NCBI GenBank assembly: GCA_902558435.1
Contig: CACEDU010000009.1
Coordinates: 1 to 32,932, forward strand
Direction of reading: 5' to 3'
Length of the DNA: 32,932 bases
Origin: an uncultured Pelagibacteraceae bacterium
GTDB lineage: Bacteria; Pseudomonadota; Alphaproteobacteria; Pelagibacterales; Pelagibacteraceae
The translations under genes and the position numbers were made by a program. Each line of letters starts with the position of its first letter. The stretch's first letter is position 1. Below are positions 25,539 to 32,932 of this stretch, one piece after another. Below the pieces are notes generated by a model. The model saw only the letters and a program-made list of their open reading frames with translations, was not told the DNA's origin and did no database searches.

Positions 25539-26162
25539 ATGTCTAAATTAAGAAGAAAAAGAATTTCATTTATAGCAAGATTAAGAAACTATTTTATAAC
25601 AGGAATTGTTGTTTTAGTTCCTATTGGGATCACATTATATCTGACAACATTTTTTATATCAATTTCATCAAAACTAATTCCACAGGGAATAAATCCAAAT
25701 AGTTATTTACCTTTTGCAATACCAGGATTAGAGATCTTACTTTCGGTAATCTTTATAACTTTTGTAGGTGGATTATCACTATCGTTTATAGGTAAAAAAT
25801 TTTTACAATTGTTTAATGATTTATTGAAAAAAATACCGATTTTAAGAACTATATATTCTGCCATTGGACAAATGACCGAAACATTTGCTCCTAAAAAGGG
25901 AGCAAAAAAAAGTGTTGTTCTAATTCAGTATCCAAGGAAAGGTACATGGGCAGTTGGTTTTGCGACAAAAGAGAATAAAGGTGAGATTTCAAAAAAAACT
26001 AATACAGACCTGATAAATGTTTTTGTTCCAACAACACCAAATCCTACAAGTGGTTTTTTATTAATGTTTCCTAAAAGTGAGGTTGTATATCTAGATATGA
26101 CATTTGAAGAAGCTTCAAAGTTTATAGTTTCAGCCGGTACTTCAGATTCTAAATCTAAATAG
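25539..26162 (+). CDS. DUF502 family inner-membrane protein
   Basis: This 207-residue protein begins with a basic stretch followed by L-R-N-Y-F-I-T-G-I-V-V-L-V-P-I-G-I-T (16-33) as the first span, then a second span at about 63-85. Its soluble part has P-I-L-R-T-I-Y-S-A-I-G-Q (105-116), the family's most recognisable motif, and a beta-rich end with V-P-T-T-P-N-P-T-S-G (164-173). DUF502 proteins are widespread but functionally undefined. In Alphaproteobacteria the family commonly lies beside recG and sdhE, as here. Its last 8 bp overlap the convergent recG gene. Confidence 0.88.
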   Translation: MSKLRRKRISFIARLRNYFITGIVVLVPIGITLYLTTFFISISSKLIPQGINPNSYLPFAIPGLEILLSVIFITFVGGLSLSFIGKKFLQLFNDLLKKIPILRTIYSAIGQMTETFAPKKGAKKSVVLIQYPRKGTWAVGFATKENKGEISKKTNTDLINVFVPTTPNPTSGFLLMFPKSEVVYLDMTFEEASKFIVSAGTSDSKSK

Positions 26163-28197
26163 TCTCATTAATTACTGCTACTTTATCGTAAAGTTTTATA
26201 AGTTTGTTAAAATTGTTTATTTTAGTGTAATTTTTTTCAATCTTTTTAATTTCTTTTTCTGCAATATTAAAAAGATCTTCATGTTGAACAGGATCTGCAA
26301 AATTGTATTTTTTTAATCCACTTTGTTTAAATCCTAATATATCGCCGTATCCTCTTATTTTTAAATCTTCCTCAGCAATTTTAAAACCATCATTAGTATT
26401 TTTAAGAATTGTAATTCTTTTACGAGCGTTCTCACTCAATCCTGCTTTAAACATGAGAATACATGATGAATCTTTATTGCCTCTACCAACGCGACCTCTC
26501 AATTGATGAAGCTGTGATAATCCGTATTTATTAGAATTTTCAATCACTATTACATTTGCATTTGGAAAATCAATTCCAACCTCTATTACTGTAGTTGAAA
26601 CCAAAATATCTATCTTTCTGTCATTAAACTTATTTAATACTTTATCCTTTTCTTCTTTACTCATTGATCCATGAACAATATCTACTTTATCATTAAAAAT
26701 TTTACTTAAATATTTATATTTTTCTGTTGTGGATTGATGATCCAACTTTTTCGACTCTTTTATAAGTGGACAAACCCAGAATACTTGATTTTTTTTTATA
26801 ATTTCACTTTTAATGAAATTTATAACATCATTAATTTTTGTCTCATTTTTACTATATGTTTTAATTGGTCGTCTATTTCTGGGTTTTGATTTAATTAGAG
26901 AAATGTCCATATCCCCATAAATTGTCATCATCATTGTTCTAGGAATTGGCGTTGCAGACATCACGAGTACATCGCAATCTTTACCTCCTTTGTCTGAAAG
27001 TTTTTTTCTTTGTCTTACTCCAAATTTATGTTGCTCATCAATAATTATAAGACCTAAATTAAAATAATTTATTTTTTCTTGAAAAAGAGAATGGGTTCCT
27101 ACTAAAATATCAATTTTATTATTTAATAGATCGTTTAAAATTTTTTTCCTTTTTTTATATTCAGTCTTTCCAGTTAATATTTCAGCATTACAATAAATAT
27201 TAAAGTTTTCTAATATAAATTTGTAATGTTGAGTAGCTAATATTTCTGTAGGAGCCATTATTGCAACTTGATAGCCTGCTTTAATAGCATTTAAAGCAGA
27301 TATTATTGAGACTATTGTTTTTCCTGACCCCACATCTCCCTGTAACAATCTAAACATTTTTTCTTTTGACCCCATATCTTTATTTATATTTTTCAATGAA
27401 GATACTTGATCAACAGTTAGCTTGAATTTTAAGTTGCTAATTATTTTACTTTGATGCTGAAAGTTTATAATTTTATTTTTTTTTTTTATTTTTTTAATTT
27501 TACTTCTAATATTTGAAGAGAGTAAAAAATTTGCAAAGATCTCATCAAAAACGAGTCTTCTAAAATATTTCGTATTTCGAATTTTTGTAATTTCTTCCTG
27601 ATGAATTTTAATAACACATTCTTTCCAAGTTACATTATCAAATAAATTTGACACTGAAGGTGGCAACCACTCGTTTAAATCAGGCAAATTTTGTAAAACA
27701 TTATTTAATATTTGATTATACTTATTTAAGGTTAAACCATCTGTAAGACTATATTTGCTATCTTCATTAATAATATTTAAATTATTTGTATTTTTTGAAG
27801 TTGGATTTACAAACTGAAATCTATTTCTAAAGTTATTTGCTTTTCCATTTATTATTACTTCTTCATTTAAGGGTAATAATTTTCTTATATAGCCTTCGTA
27901 ACTATTAAAAAAAATACAATCTAATTTAACACCGTTTTTTTCACATATTACTTTATTTGGTAAATTTCTAATTCTTGGAAAATTATATTTTATTGGTGTT
28001 ACTTTAATGTTGTAATTTTTTCCTACTTGTAAGTTATTAACTTCTGTGTCATCAGCAGTTTCAATTCTTGATACAGGCAAATGCCACAGAAGATCAAAAA
28101 TTGTGAAGATTTTTTTTTTGGTGAACGAACTTAATGTTTTTTTGCCAACCCCTTTAATTTTATCTATGGGTGATAATAAATATTCAAAATTACTCAT
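26155..28197 (-). CDS. recG: ATP-dependent DNA helicase RecG
   Basis: The 680-residue superfamily 2 helicase remodels stalled forks and Holliday junctions. The N-terminal wedge/OB domain spans about 1-230, followed by Walker A G-D-V-G-S-G-K-T (287-294), D-E-Q-H (387-390) with K-F-G-V-R-Q-R, S-A-T-P-I-P-R-T, and the C-terminal Q-L-R-G-R-V-G-R-G. I start at the ATG at 28197, because M-S-N-F-E-Y-L-L-S-P-I fits the RecG N-terminus. The in-frame ATG at 28233 would add 12 residues and overlap the divergent sdhE. It is slightly shorter than E. coli RecG (693). Confidence 0.95.
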   Translation of the reverse strand: MSNFEYLLSPIDKIKGVGKKTLSSFTKKKIFTIFDLLWHLPVSRIETADDTEVNNLQVGKNYNIKVTPIKYNFPRIRNLPNKVICEKNGVKLDCIFFNSYEGYIRKLLPLNEEVIINGKANNFRNRFQFVNPTSKNTNNLNIINEDSKYSLTDGLTLNKYNQILNNVLQNLPDLNEWLPPSVSNLFDNVTWKECVIKIHQEEITKIRNTKYFRRLVFDEIFANFLLSSNIRSKIKKIKKKNKIINFQHQSKIISNLKFKLTVDQVSSLKNINKDMGSKEKMFRLLQGDVGSGKTIVSIISALNAIKAGYQVAIMAPTEILATQHYKFILENFNIYCNAEILTGKTEYKKRKKILNDLLNNKIDILVGTHSLFQEKINYFNLGLIIIDEQHKFGVRQRKKLSDKGGKDCDVLVMSATPIPRTMMMTIYGDMDISLIKSKPRNRRPIKTYSKNETKINDVINFIKSEIIKKNQVFWVCPLIKESKKLDHQSTTEKYKYLSKIFNDKVDIVHGSMSKEEKDKVLNKFNDRKIDILVSTTVIEVGIDFPNANVIVIENSNKYGLSQLHQLRGRVGRGNKDSSCILMFKAGLSENARKRITILKNTNDGFKIAEEDLKIRGYGDILGFKQSGLKKYNFADPVQHEDLFNIAEKEIKKIEKNYTKINNFNKLIKLYDKVAVINETI

Positions 28198-28223
28198 TAA
28201 ATATATATATATTGTTATAAGTA

Positions 28224-28469
28224 ATGAATTCAAATAAACAAAATTTAATTAATAAAATCATTTATAGATCTCAATATCGAGGTACAAAAGAAATGGACAT
28301 ATTTGTAAGTAGTTTTGTTAAATCAATTATCGATTCATTATCAATAGATGACTTAAAAGATTTAGATATATTAGTTAATATGAATGATGAAGATATTTCC
28401 AAAATTTTAAATAATGAAACAACTTTTGAAAATAAAAAAATATTAAAACTATTAATTGATTTTAAATAA
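28224..28469 (+). CDS. sdhE: FAD assembly factor SdhE
   Basis: The 81-residue protein has the family motif R-G-T-K-E-M-D (19-25) after Y-R-S-Q-Y, equivalent to the conserved R-G-x-x-E that contacts succinate dehydrogenase. SdhE promotes covalent attachment of FAD to SdhA. Its location beside recG is a conserved alphaproteobacterial arrangement. Only 26 bp separate its start from the divergent recG start, and it ends one base before the convergent tRNA-Ser. The mfd gene often found next is not present. Confidence 0.85.
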   Translation: MNSNKQNLINKIIYRSQYRGTKEMDIFVSSFVKSIIDSLSIDDLKDLDILVNMNDEDISKILNNETTFENKKILKLLIDFK

Positions 28470-28470
28470 A

Positions 28471-28560
28471 TGGCGGAGAGACTGGGATTCGAACCCAGGA
28501 AAGAGTTGCCCCTTTGTCGGTTTTCAAGACCGATGCTTTCAACCGCTCAGCCATCTCTCC
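28471..28560 (-). tRNA. tRNA-Ser (anticodon UGA)
   Basis: The 90-nt class II tRNA includes an encoded CCA. Reading the minus strand, the acceptor GGAGAGA pairs with TCTCTCC followed by GCCA. The anticodon stem TCGGT/ACCGA holds loop CTTGAAA with anticodon TGA (complement of 28524-28526). The long variable arm AAAGGGGCAACTCTTT is the serine identity element read by the SerS coiled coil, and the T loop is TTCGAAT. Its 3' end lies one base from the sdhE stop, on the opposite strand. Confidence 0.97.
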
Positions 28561-28609
28561 GTGAGCAAGGTTTTATTATTATTAATATATATTTCAAGAA
28601 TAAAATGAC

Positions 28610-28625
28610 TTAAGTAGTTACTTAA
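28610..28625. repeat. 16-bp inverted repeat upstream of the RarD-type gene
   Basis: TTAAGTA-GT-TACTTAA has perfect 7-bp arms around 2 bp and sits 19 bp before the RarD-type start codon, in the 84-bp spacer shared with the promoter of the divergent tRNA-Ser. It could be an operator for the permease gene. AT-richness makes such repeats fairly common by chance. Confidence 0.3.
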
Positions 28626-28644
28626 ACTAATCAATTAATTAAAA

Positions 28645-29526
28645 ATGAACAAAAAAAAATTTAATAAAGGAGTTTTACTTGCATCCTTTGGTTCTTTTTG
28701 GTGGGGTTTTTTTGGTGTTATATATTTCAAATATATTTCTTTTGCAGGACATATAGAAGTATTAATTCATAGAAGTGTTTGGACAGCATTTATATTATTA
28801 ATTACTACTTTTTTATTTTCTAAAGGGAGTATTTTTAAAAAAATTCTTTTAGATAAAAAAAAATTATTTATTCTTTTTATCTCTGGTTTTTTAATTTTTG
28901 TTAATTGGGGGGTTTGGATTTATGCGGTGAGTGTAGATAAAATAATAGATGCTAGTTTTGGCTATTTTATAATGCCGATCATAAGTGTTTTTCTAGGTAA
29001 TTTTTTTTTTAAAGAACCAATTACAAAAAAAGGCAAAATTTCAATACTTTTAGTAATTACTTCAGTAAGTTATTTACTAATATTAGATTTTAATTCAATT
29101 CCATGGGTAGGTTTAATTGTAGCCTTCAGTTGGAGTTTTTATAATCTTTTCAGAAAAAAAATTAATGTTGAAACTGATATAGGTCTTCTTATAGAAAGTT
29201 TGTATATACTTCCTTTTGCATTAGTTATGTTTTATTTTATAAGCATAAATAATTTAAATGATTTTAGTTTATCAAATCCCTCTTTAATTCCATTATTAAT
29301 GTTAGCGGGACCAATGACAGTGATTCCACTTTTTTTGTATGTAAGGGGAGTTGAATTAGCAGGATTAGGTCCTGCAGGTATGATTTTTTATATTACTCCT
29401 ACTTTGCAATTTATACTTGGTTTTTTCATCTATAATGAGCAATTTAATTTAAATCAGTTAGTTAGTTTTATTTTAATATGGATTGCTGTATTCATATATT
29501 TAAAAGATATTTATGAAAAAAATTAA
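28645..29526 (+). CDS. rarD: RarD-type EamA/DMT-family permease
   Basis: The 293-residue protein has about ten membrane spans in two EamA repeats. It matches RarD: G-V-L-L-A-S-F-G-S-F-W-W-G near the start, E-V-L-I-H-R-S-V-W (38-46), N-W-G-V-W-I-Y-A-V (87-95), S-F-G-Y-F-I-M-P (103-110), and G-A/V-E-L-A-G-L-G-x-x-G-x-x-F-Y-I-T-P in the second half. RarD was named for chloramphenicol sensitivity, but the substrate is unknown; relatives export amino acids or metabolites. It overlaps mltB by 14 bp, so the two are co-translated though unrelated in function. Confidence 0.87.
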   Translation: MNKKKFNKGVLLASFGSFWWGFFGVIYFKYISFAGHIEVLIHRSVWTAFILLITTFLFSKGSIFKKILLDKKKLFILFISGFLIFVNWGVWIYAVSVDKIIDASFGYFIMPIISVFLGNFFFKEPITKKGKISILLVITSVSYLLILDFNSIPWVGLIVAFSWSFYNLFRKKINVETDIGLLIESLYILPFALVMFYFISINNLNDFSLSNPSLIPLLMLAGPMTVIPLFLYVRGVELAGLGPAGMIFYITPTLQFILGFFIYNEQFNLNQLVSFILIWIAVFIYLKDIYEKN

Positions 29527-30511
29527 ACTTTATATTTTTTTTCTTCTTATTATTTTAAATTTTAACGCACATGCTAATGATGCTGAGTTTAACGCGTGGA
29601 AGAAAAAATTTAAATTAATTGCTTTAGAAAGAGGTGTTACTTTAAATACAATTGAAAATACAGTTGGTAAATCAATTTTTTTAAAAGATGTTATAAAATT
29701 TGACAGATATCAACCAGAATTTTATGAGGATACCAAAACATATGTTTCCAAGAGAGCTAATAGTAAAAAAATAAACGCTGGAATAAAAATTTACAACAAA
29801 AATAAAAAAGTAATTGATAAAATTACTAAAGAATTTTCTGTTGATAGAAACTTGCTTTTGTCTCTTATGGGAATCGAAACAAATTTTGGCAACTATTTGG
29901 GAAAAATGGATATAATTTCATCTTTGGCAACATTAAGTTATGACAAAAGAAGAAGCGAATTTTTTACCTCAGAACTTATAACTCTTTTAATCCTGTTTGA
30001 TAATGGAATTATAAATCCAAATAATTATTTAGGATCGTGGGCAGGGGCATTTGGGAATTTTCAATTTATGCCTTCTACTATTAAAAATTATGCAATTGAT
30101 TATGATAAAGACAAAAGTATAAACTTAAAAAACATCGAAGATTCATTTGCATCAGCTGCTAATTATTTAAATAAAATAGGTTGGGATAATAATAAACCAT
30201 GTTTTTACAAAGTTGAGCTTATCAATGAAACGCCCCATGAATATCTAAATACATCCGCAAAAAAAATTAAACACAAAAATAAAATATCCTACTTAAAAAG
30301 GTACATTAAAAATAATGAAATTTTAAATGATCTTGATAACTTGAAAGCGGCACTAGTAACCCCTGATTATGATATAATTCCAGATGCAAAAAAATTAACC
30401 CCAGCTTATGTAGTTTTTGATAATTATGAATTAATTTTAAAATGGAATAGATCCTTAAGGTTTGCACTAGCTGTTTGTACATTGAAAAGTAAGTTTAAAA
30501 ATGCAATTTAA
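29513..30511 (+). CDS. mltB: Membrane-bound lytic murein transglycosylase B-like
   Basis: The 332-residue protein has a signal peptide (hydrophobic 6-18, cleavage after A-H-A at 21) and no lipobox, so it is probably soluble and periplasmic. The SLT_2 domain follows, with the catalytic Glu at E122 in M-G-I-E-T-N-F-G and S-W-A-G-A-F-G-N-F-Q-F-M-P-S (175-188). The enzyme cleaves the MurNAc-GlcNAc bond to give anhydro ends, which feed the NagZ recycling route. It is the first wall gene of the mltB-rlpA-dacA cluster and overlaps the RlpA-like gene by 11 bp. Confidence 0.92.
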   Translation: MKKIKLYIFFLLIILNFNAHANDAEFNAWKKKFKLIALERGVTLNTIENTVGKSIFLKDVIKFDRYQPEFYEDTKTYVSKRANSKKINAGIKIYNKNKKVIDKITKEFSVDRNLLLSLMGIETNFGNYLGKMDIISSLATLSYDKRRSEFFTSELITLLILFDNGIINPNNYLGSWAGAFGNFQFMPSTIKNYAIDYDKDKSINLKNIEDSFASAANYLNKIGWDNNKPCFYKVELINETPHEYLNTSAKKIKHKNKISYLKRYIKNNEILNDLDNLKAALVTPDYDIIPDAKKLTPAYVVFDNYELILKWNRSLRFALAVCTLKSKFKNAI

Positions 30512-31325
30512 ATATATTTTATATCTAATATTTTTATCTCTATTTGCTTGTGAACATCATTCTTCGAATATTAATATTAAGAACAAACCTGAAGAGACAA
30601 AATCTATAGTTCAAAAAAAAGAAATTAAAGAAATAGAAAAAATCGAAAAAGAAGAATTGGTTAATATTGTTTACTCTAACAAAGGTTTTGCTTTAATATA
30701 CAGTGAAGATACAGATAATTCATTAGAATATAAATTAGATGATACATCTATTAATATATTAAGCCCAAATTTACCTAATGGAACACCAGTTAGAATAACA
30801 AATATAATTAATGGAAAATCTCTATTAACTGTTGTCAAAAACAAAACTGTTTTACCTATCTACTACAATTCAGTAATTACAAATAGAATTGTAAGTGAAT
30901 TATCAATAAATCCAAATGAACCTTATGTGTACATTGAAACTATCAATTCTAATAAACTATATGTTGCAAGTGATGTAAAAACATTTGATGAAGAAAAAGA
31001 AGTGGCTAATAAAGCTCCGGTTGAAGATATAATGGTTCAGAGTATAAGTCTGGAAACTGAAAAAAAAGAATCTAAGACTGAAAATTTTATAACAAATTTT
31101 AATTACATTATTAAATTTGCAGATTTTTATTTTGAAGACTCTGCTATTATGTTAAAAAATAGGTTATTTGAAGAGTATAAAATTGAAAATATTTTAATCA
31201 AAAAGTTGTCACAAAATAATTTTAGAGTTTATAAAGGACCTTATAAAGATTTTGAAAAATTAAAGAAAGGATTTCTTAATATCGAAAATCTTTATTTTGA
31301 TAGTATTGAAATAATTAAATTATGA
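30501..31325 (+). CDS. rlpA: RlpA-family lipoprotein with degenerate catalytic site and SPOR domain
   Basis: The 274-residue protein has a lipobox L-F-A-C with lipid-anchor Cys17, and a Lys/Glu-rich linker (28-53). Next comes a region (about 58-150) that aligns with the RlpA double-psi barrel through N-K-G-F-A-L-I-Y and L-P-N-G-T-P-V-R-I-T-N-I-I-N-G-K-S. A C-terminal SPOR-like domain follows (about 200-272: Y-I-I-K-F-A-D-F, R-V-Y-K-G-P-Y). RlpA cleaves naked glycan strands at the septum. Here the catalytic His position is S88 and the catalytic Asp position N114, so lytic activity is unlikely. Its slot between mltB and dacA is the standard alphaproteobacterial rlpA position. Confidence 0.72.
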   Translation: MQFKYILYLIFLSLFACEHHSSNINIKNKPEETKSIVQKKEIKEIEKIEKEELVNIVYSNKGFALIYSEDTDNSLEYKLDDTSINILSPNLPNGTPVRITNIINGKSLLTVVKNKTVLPIYYNSVITNRIVSELSINPNEPYVYIETINSNKLYVASDVKTFDEEKEVANKAPVEDIMVQSISLETEKKESKTENFITNFNYIIKFADFYFEDSAIMLKNRLFEEYKIENILIKKLSQNNFRVYKGPYKDFEKLKKGFLNIENLYFDSIEIIKL

Positions 31326-32476
31326 AAATAAAAAATTTATCGTTAATTTTATTAATTTTTGCATTCCTAATAAAACCAGTTTTTGCTAACTTTGATGTAA
31401 ATGCAAGAACTGCTATTGTACAAGATTATTTGTCAGGCAAAATATTGTTTGAAAAGGATGCGGATAGACAAATATTTCCAGCTTCAATGACAAAAATTAT
31501 GACCTCTATAATAGCTTTTGATTTACTTAAAAGTGGTGAATTGTCTTTAGACGATAAATTTTTTGTTTCTGAAAACGCGTGGAGATTGTCTCAAGCAGGT
31601 TATTCTTCAATGTTTATTATGGTTGGAGATGAAATAAGTGTTGAAAATTTATTAAGAGGTATAATTGTTTCATCAGGAAATGATGCTTGTATTGCACTTG
31701 CAGAGGGTATTGCCGGGACAGAAGAAGAGTTTGCAATTATGATGACTGAAAAGGCAAGAGAAATTGGTATGGAAAATACTAATTTTTCAAACTCATCAGG
31801 AATAAATGCTCCAGATAATTTATCAACAGTTAGAGATATATTAATTATGTCCAATTACTTAATAAAAAATTATCCAAACTACTATGAATATTATAAAGAA
31901 ACTGAATTTACATGGGAAAGAACTGGTGGAGATCCAATTAAACAAGGTAATCGTAATCCTTTGCTTTATAAAAATATTGGTGTTGACGGAATAAAGACAG
32001 GATATCTTGCATATGAAAAATATTCACTAGCCTCAACAATTAAAAGAAATGAAAGAAGAATAATTGCAGTTGGAAGTGGTTTTAAATCAAAAAATTCAAG
32101 ATCAAAAGAGTCACTTAAATTATTAACATATGGACTAACTAATTTCGACACGATTAATATTGCTAAAAAAGACAAAATATTTGATGAGATTGATGTTTGG
32201 CAAGGTACACAAAAAACAGTTAAATCTTATATTAATAAAGACGTCTATAAAACCATTCCAAAAGCAAAAAAAAAATATCTAAAAGTTTCAATTGATTATC
32301 AAGGGCCGTTAAAAGCACCAATATTAAAAAATGATATAATTGGTAAAGTTAAAATTACCTATAAAGATGAAAAAATAGGAGAATATGATTTATTAGCTTT
32401 TGAAAATGTAAAAAGACAAAATATATTTTCTAGATTTATTTCTTCAATAAATTTCCTAATTTGGGGTGATGTCTAA
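31322..32476 (+). CDS. dacA: D-alanyl-D-alanine carboxypeptidase (PBP5/6 family)
   Basis: The 384-residue enzyme trims the terminal D-Ala from peptidoglycan pentapeptides in the periplasm. It has a signal peptide (cleavage after V-F-A at 22), the serine triad S55-M-T-K58, S118-G-N120, and K225-T-G227. A C-terminal beta domain (about 285-355) ends with a short amphipathic segment, I-F-S-R-F-I-S-S-I-N-F, that probably anchors it to the inner membrane, as in PBP5. It starts as ATGA on the rlpA stop and overlaps tmk by 8 bp. Confidence 0.95.
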   Translation: MKIKNLSLILLIFAFLIKPVFANFDVNARTAIVQDYLSGKILFEKDADRQIFPASMTKIMTSIIAFDLLKSGELSLDDKFFVSENAWRLSQAGYSSMFIMVGDEISVENLLRGIIVSSGNDACIALAEGIAGTEEEFAIMMTEKAREIGMENTNFSNSSGINAPDNLSTVRDILIMSNYLIKNYPNYYEYYKETEFTWERTGGDPIKQGNRNPLLYKNIGVDGIKTGYLAYEKYSLASTIKRNERRIIAVGSGFKSKNSRSKESLKLLTYGLTNFDTINIAKKDKIFDEIDVWQGTQKTVKSYINKDVYKTIPKAKKKYLKVSIDYQGPLKAPILKNDIIGKVKITYKDEKIGEYDLLAFENVKRQNIFSRFISSINFLIWGDV

Positions 32477-32932
32477 AAACCCTATAATAGTATTCGAAGG
32501 TATAGAGACTTCTGGAAAATCTACTAGTCTTAAAAAGGCTATTAAATATTTAAAAAAAAATAAAATCAAATACATTAGTTTTAGAGAACCTGGTGGCACT
32601 AATTTTTCTGAAAAATTAAGACAATTAATGTTAAATAAAAAATCAAAATTAAATAATAAAACTGATTTATTTTTGCTTATGGCATCTAGATCAGAAAACT
32701 TTGATAAAATTTTAAAACAGAATTATAAACAAAAAGTTATATTAATTGATAGGTTTATAGACTCGACATTAGCATATCAACACTATGGTATGGGATTAGA
32801 TAAAAATTTAATTTTAAATATGAACAATTTTTTATTAGGTAATTTTAAACCTAATTTTACTTTCTTAAGTGTTGTAAACAAAAAAAACATGCTGAAGAGG
32901 CTTAAATCAAGAAAAAATAAAAATAAATACGA
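32469..32932 (+). CDS. tmk: Thymidylate kinase, 5' part
   Basis: The frame stays open to the window end, showing 154 residues of a family usually about 210 long. Present are the P-loop F-E-G-I-E-T-S-G-K-S-T (9-19), R-E-P-G-G-T (38-43), and the D-R-F-x-D-S-T-x-A-Y-Q element that binds dTMP. The enzyme makes dTDP from dTMP for DNA synthesis. It starts inside the last codons of dacA (8-bp overlap). Order dacA-tmk (then holB) is conserved in Alphaproteobacteria, so holB is the expected next gene beyond the window. Confidence 0.93.
   Translation, partial: MSKNPIIVFEGIETSGKSTSLKKAIKYLKKNKIKYISFREPGGTNFSEKLRQLMLNKKSKLNNKTDLFLLMASRSENFDKILKQNYKQKVILIDRFIDSTLAYQHYGMGLDKNLILNMNNFLLGNFKPNFTFLSVVNKKNMLKRLKSRKNKNKY

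Noticed and set aside
28198..28233. Longer recG start at 28233
   Set aside because: Would add 12 hydrophobic residues and run into the divergent sdhE start; M-S-N-F-E-Y fits RecG.

Overview
This is a compact, very AT-rich window (roughly 30 % G+C by eye). Its gene order is typical of Alphaproteobacteria: dgt-argS-(small membrane gene)-nagZ-scpA-scpB-tatABC-serS, yajC-secD-secF, uvrA/ssb-gyrA-coaD-ppi-tgt, DUF502/recG/sdhE, and mltB-rlpA-dacA-tmk. The low G+C, near absence of spacers and thinned neighbourhoods fit a streamlined marine lineage of the SAR11 (Pelagibacterales) type. That assignment is inference from style and gene order. No insertion sequence, prophage, CRISPR array or rRNA is visible, and no stretch over 300 bases lacks a gene. 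The longest spacers are 84 bp (28561-28644) and 80 bp (19249-19328).

Layout. 1-2787 is a probable zinc module: the end of ZnuA, a COG0523 metallochaperone GTPase, a WD40 propeller and a small Cys/His protein. 2834-3832 is a DpkA-like imine reductase. 3824-4917 (minus) holds the Fe-S carrier erpA and xth. 4968-12941 is one long run from dgt to serS covering nucleotide pools, tRNA charging, wall recycling, chromosome condensation and Tat export. 12996-15739 is yajC-secD-secF. 15736-19248 (minus) holds uvrA and a PuuD-N-like membrane protein. 19329-24539 runs ssb-gyrA-coaD-ppi-tgt. Then come tRNA-Lys(UUU), a minus-strand M48 lipoprotein protease, DUF502, recG (minus), sdhE, tRNA-Ser(UGA, minus), a RarD-type permease, and the wall cluster mltB-rlpA-like-dacA, with tmk cut by the window end.

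Most genes are joined by ATGA or TAATG stop-start overlaps, so translational coupling is the rule. Convergent pairs overlap at their stop codons, leaving no room for intrinsic terminators.

The observations most worth following are these. The tRNA-guanine transglycosylase has lost all four structural zinc ligands while keeping its catalytic residues, and queA is absent beside it. The RlpA-family lipoprotein has lost both catalytic residues but keeps its SPOR domain. The cyclophilin gene has a strong internal ribosome binding site just after its signal-peptide codons. The znuA-linked WD40/small-protein pair looks like an uncharacterised zinc-homeostasis unit. The usual SPOR gene between argS and nagZ is replaced by a short single-span coiled-coil protein.
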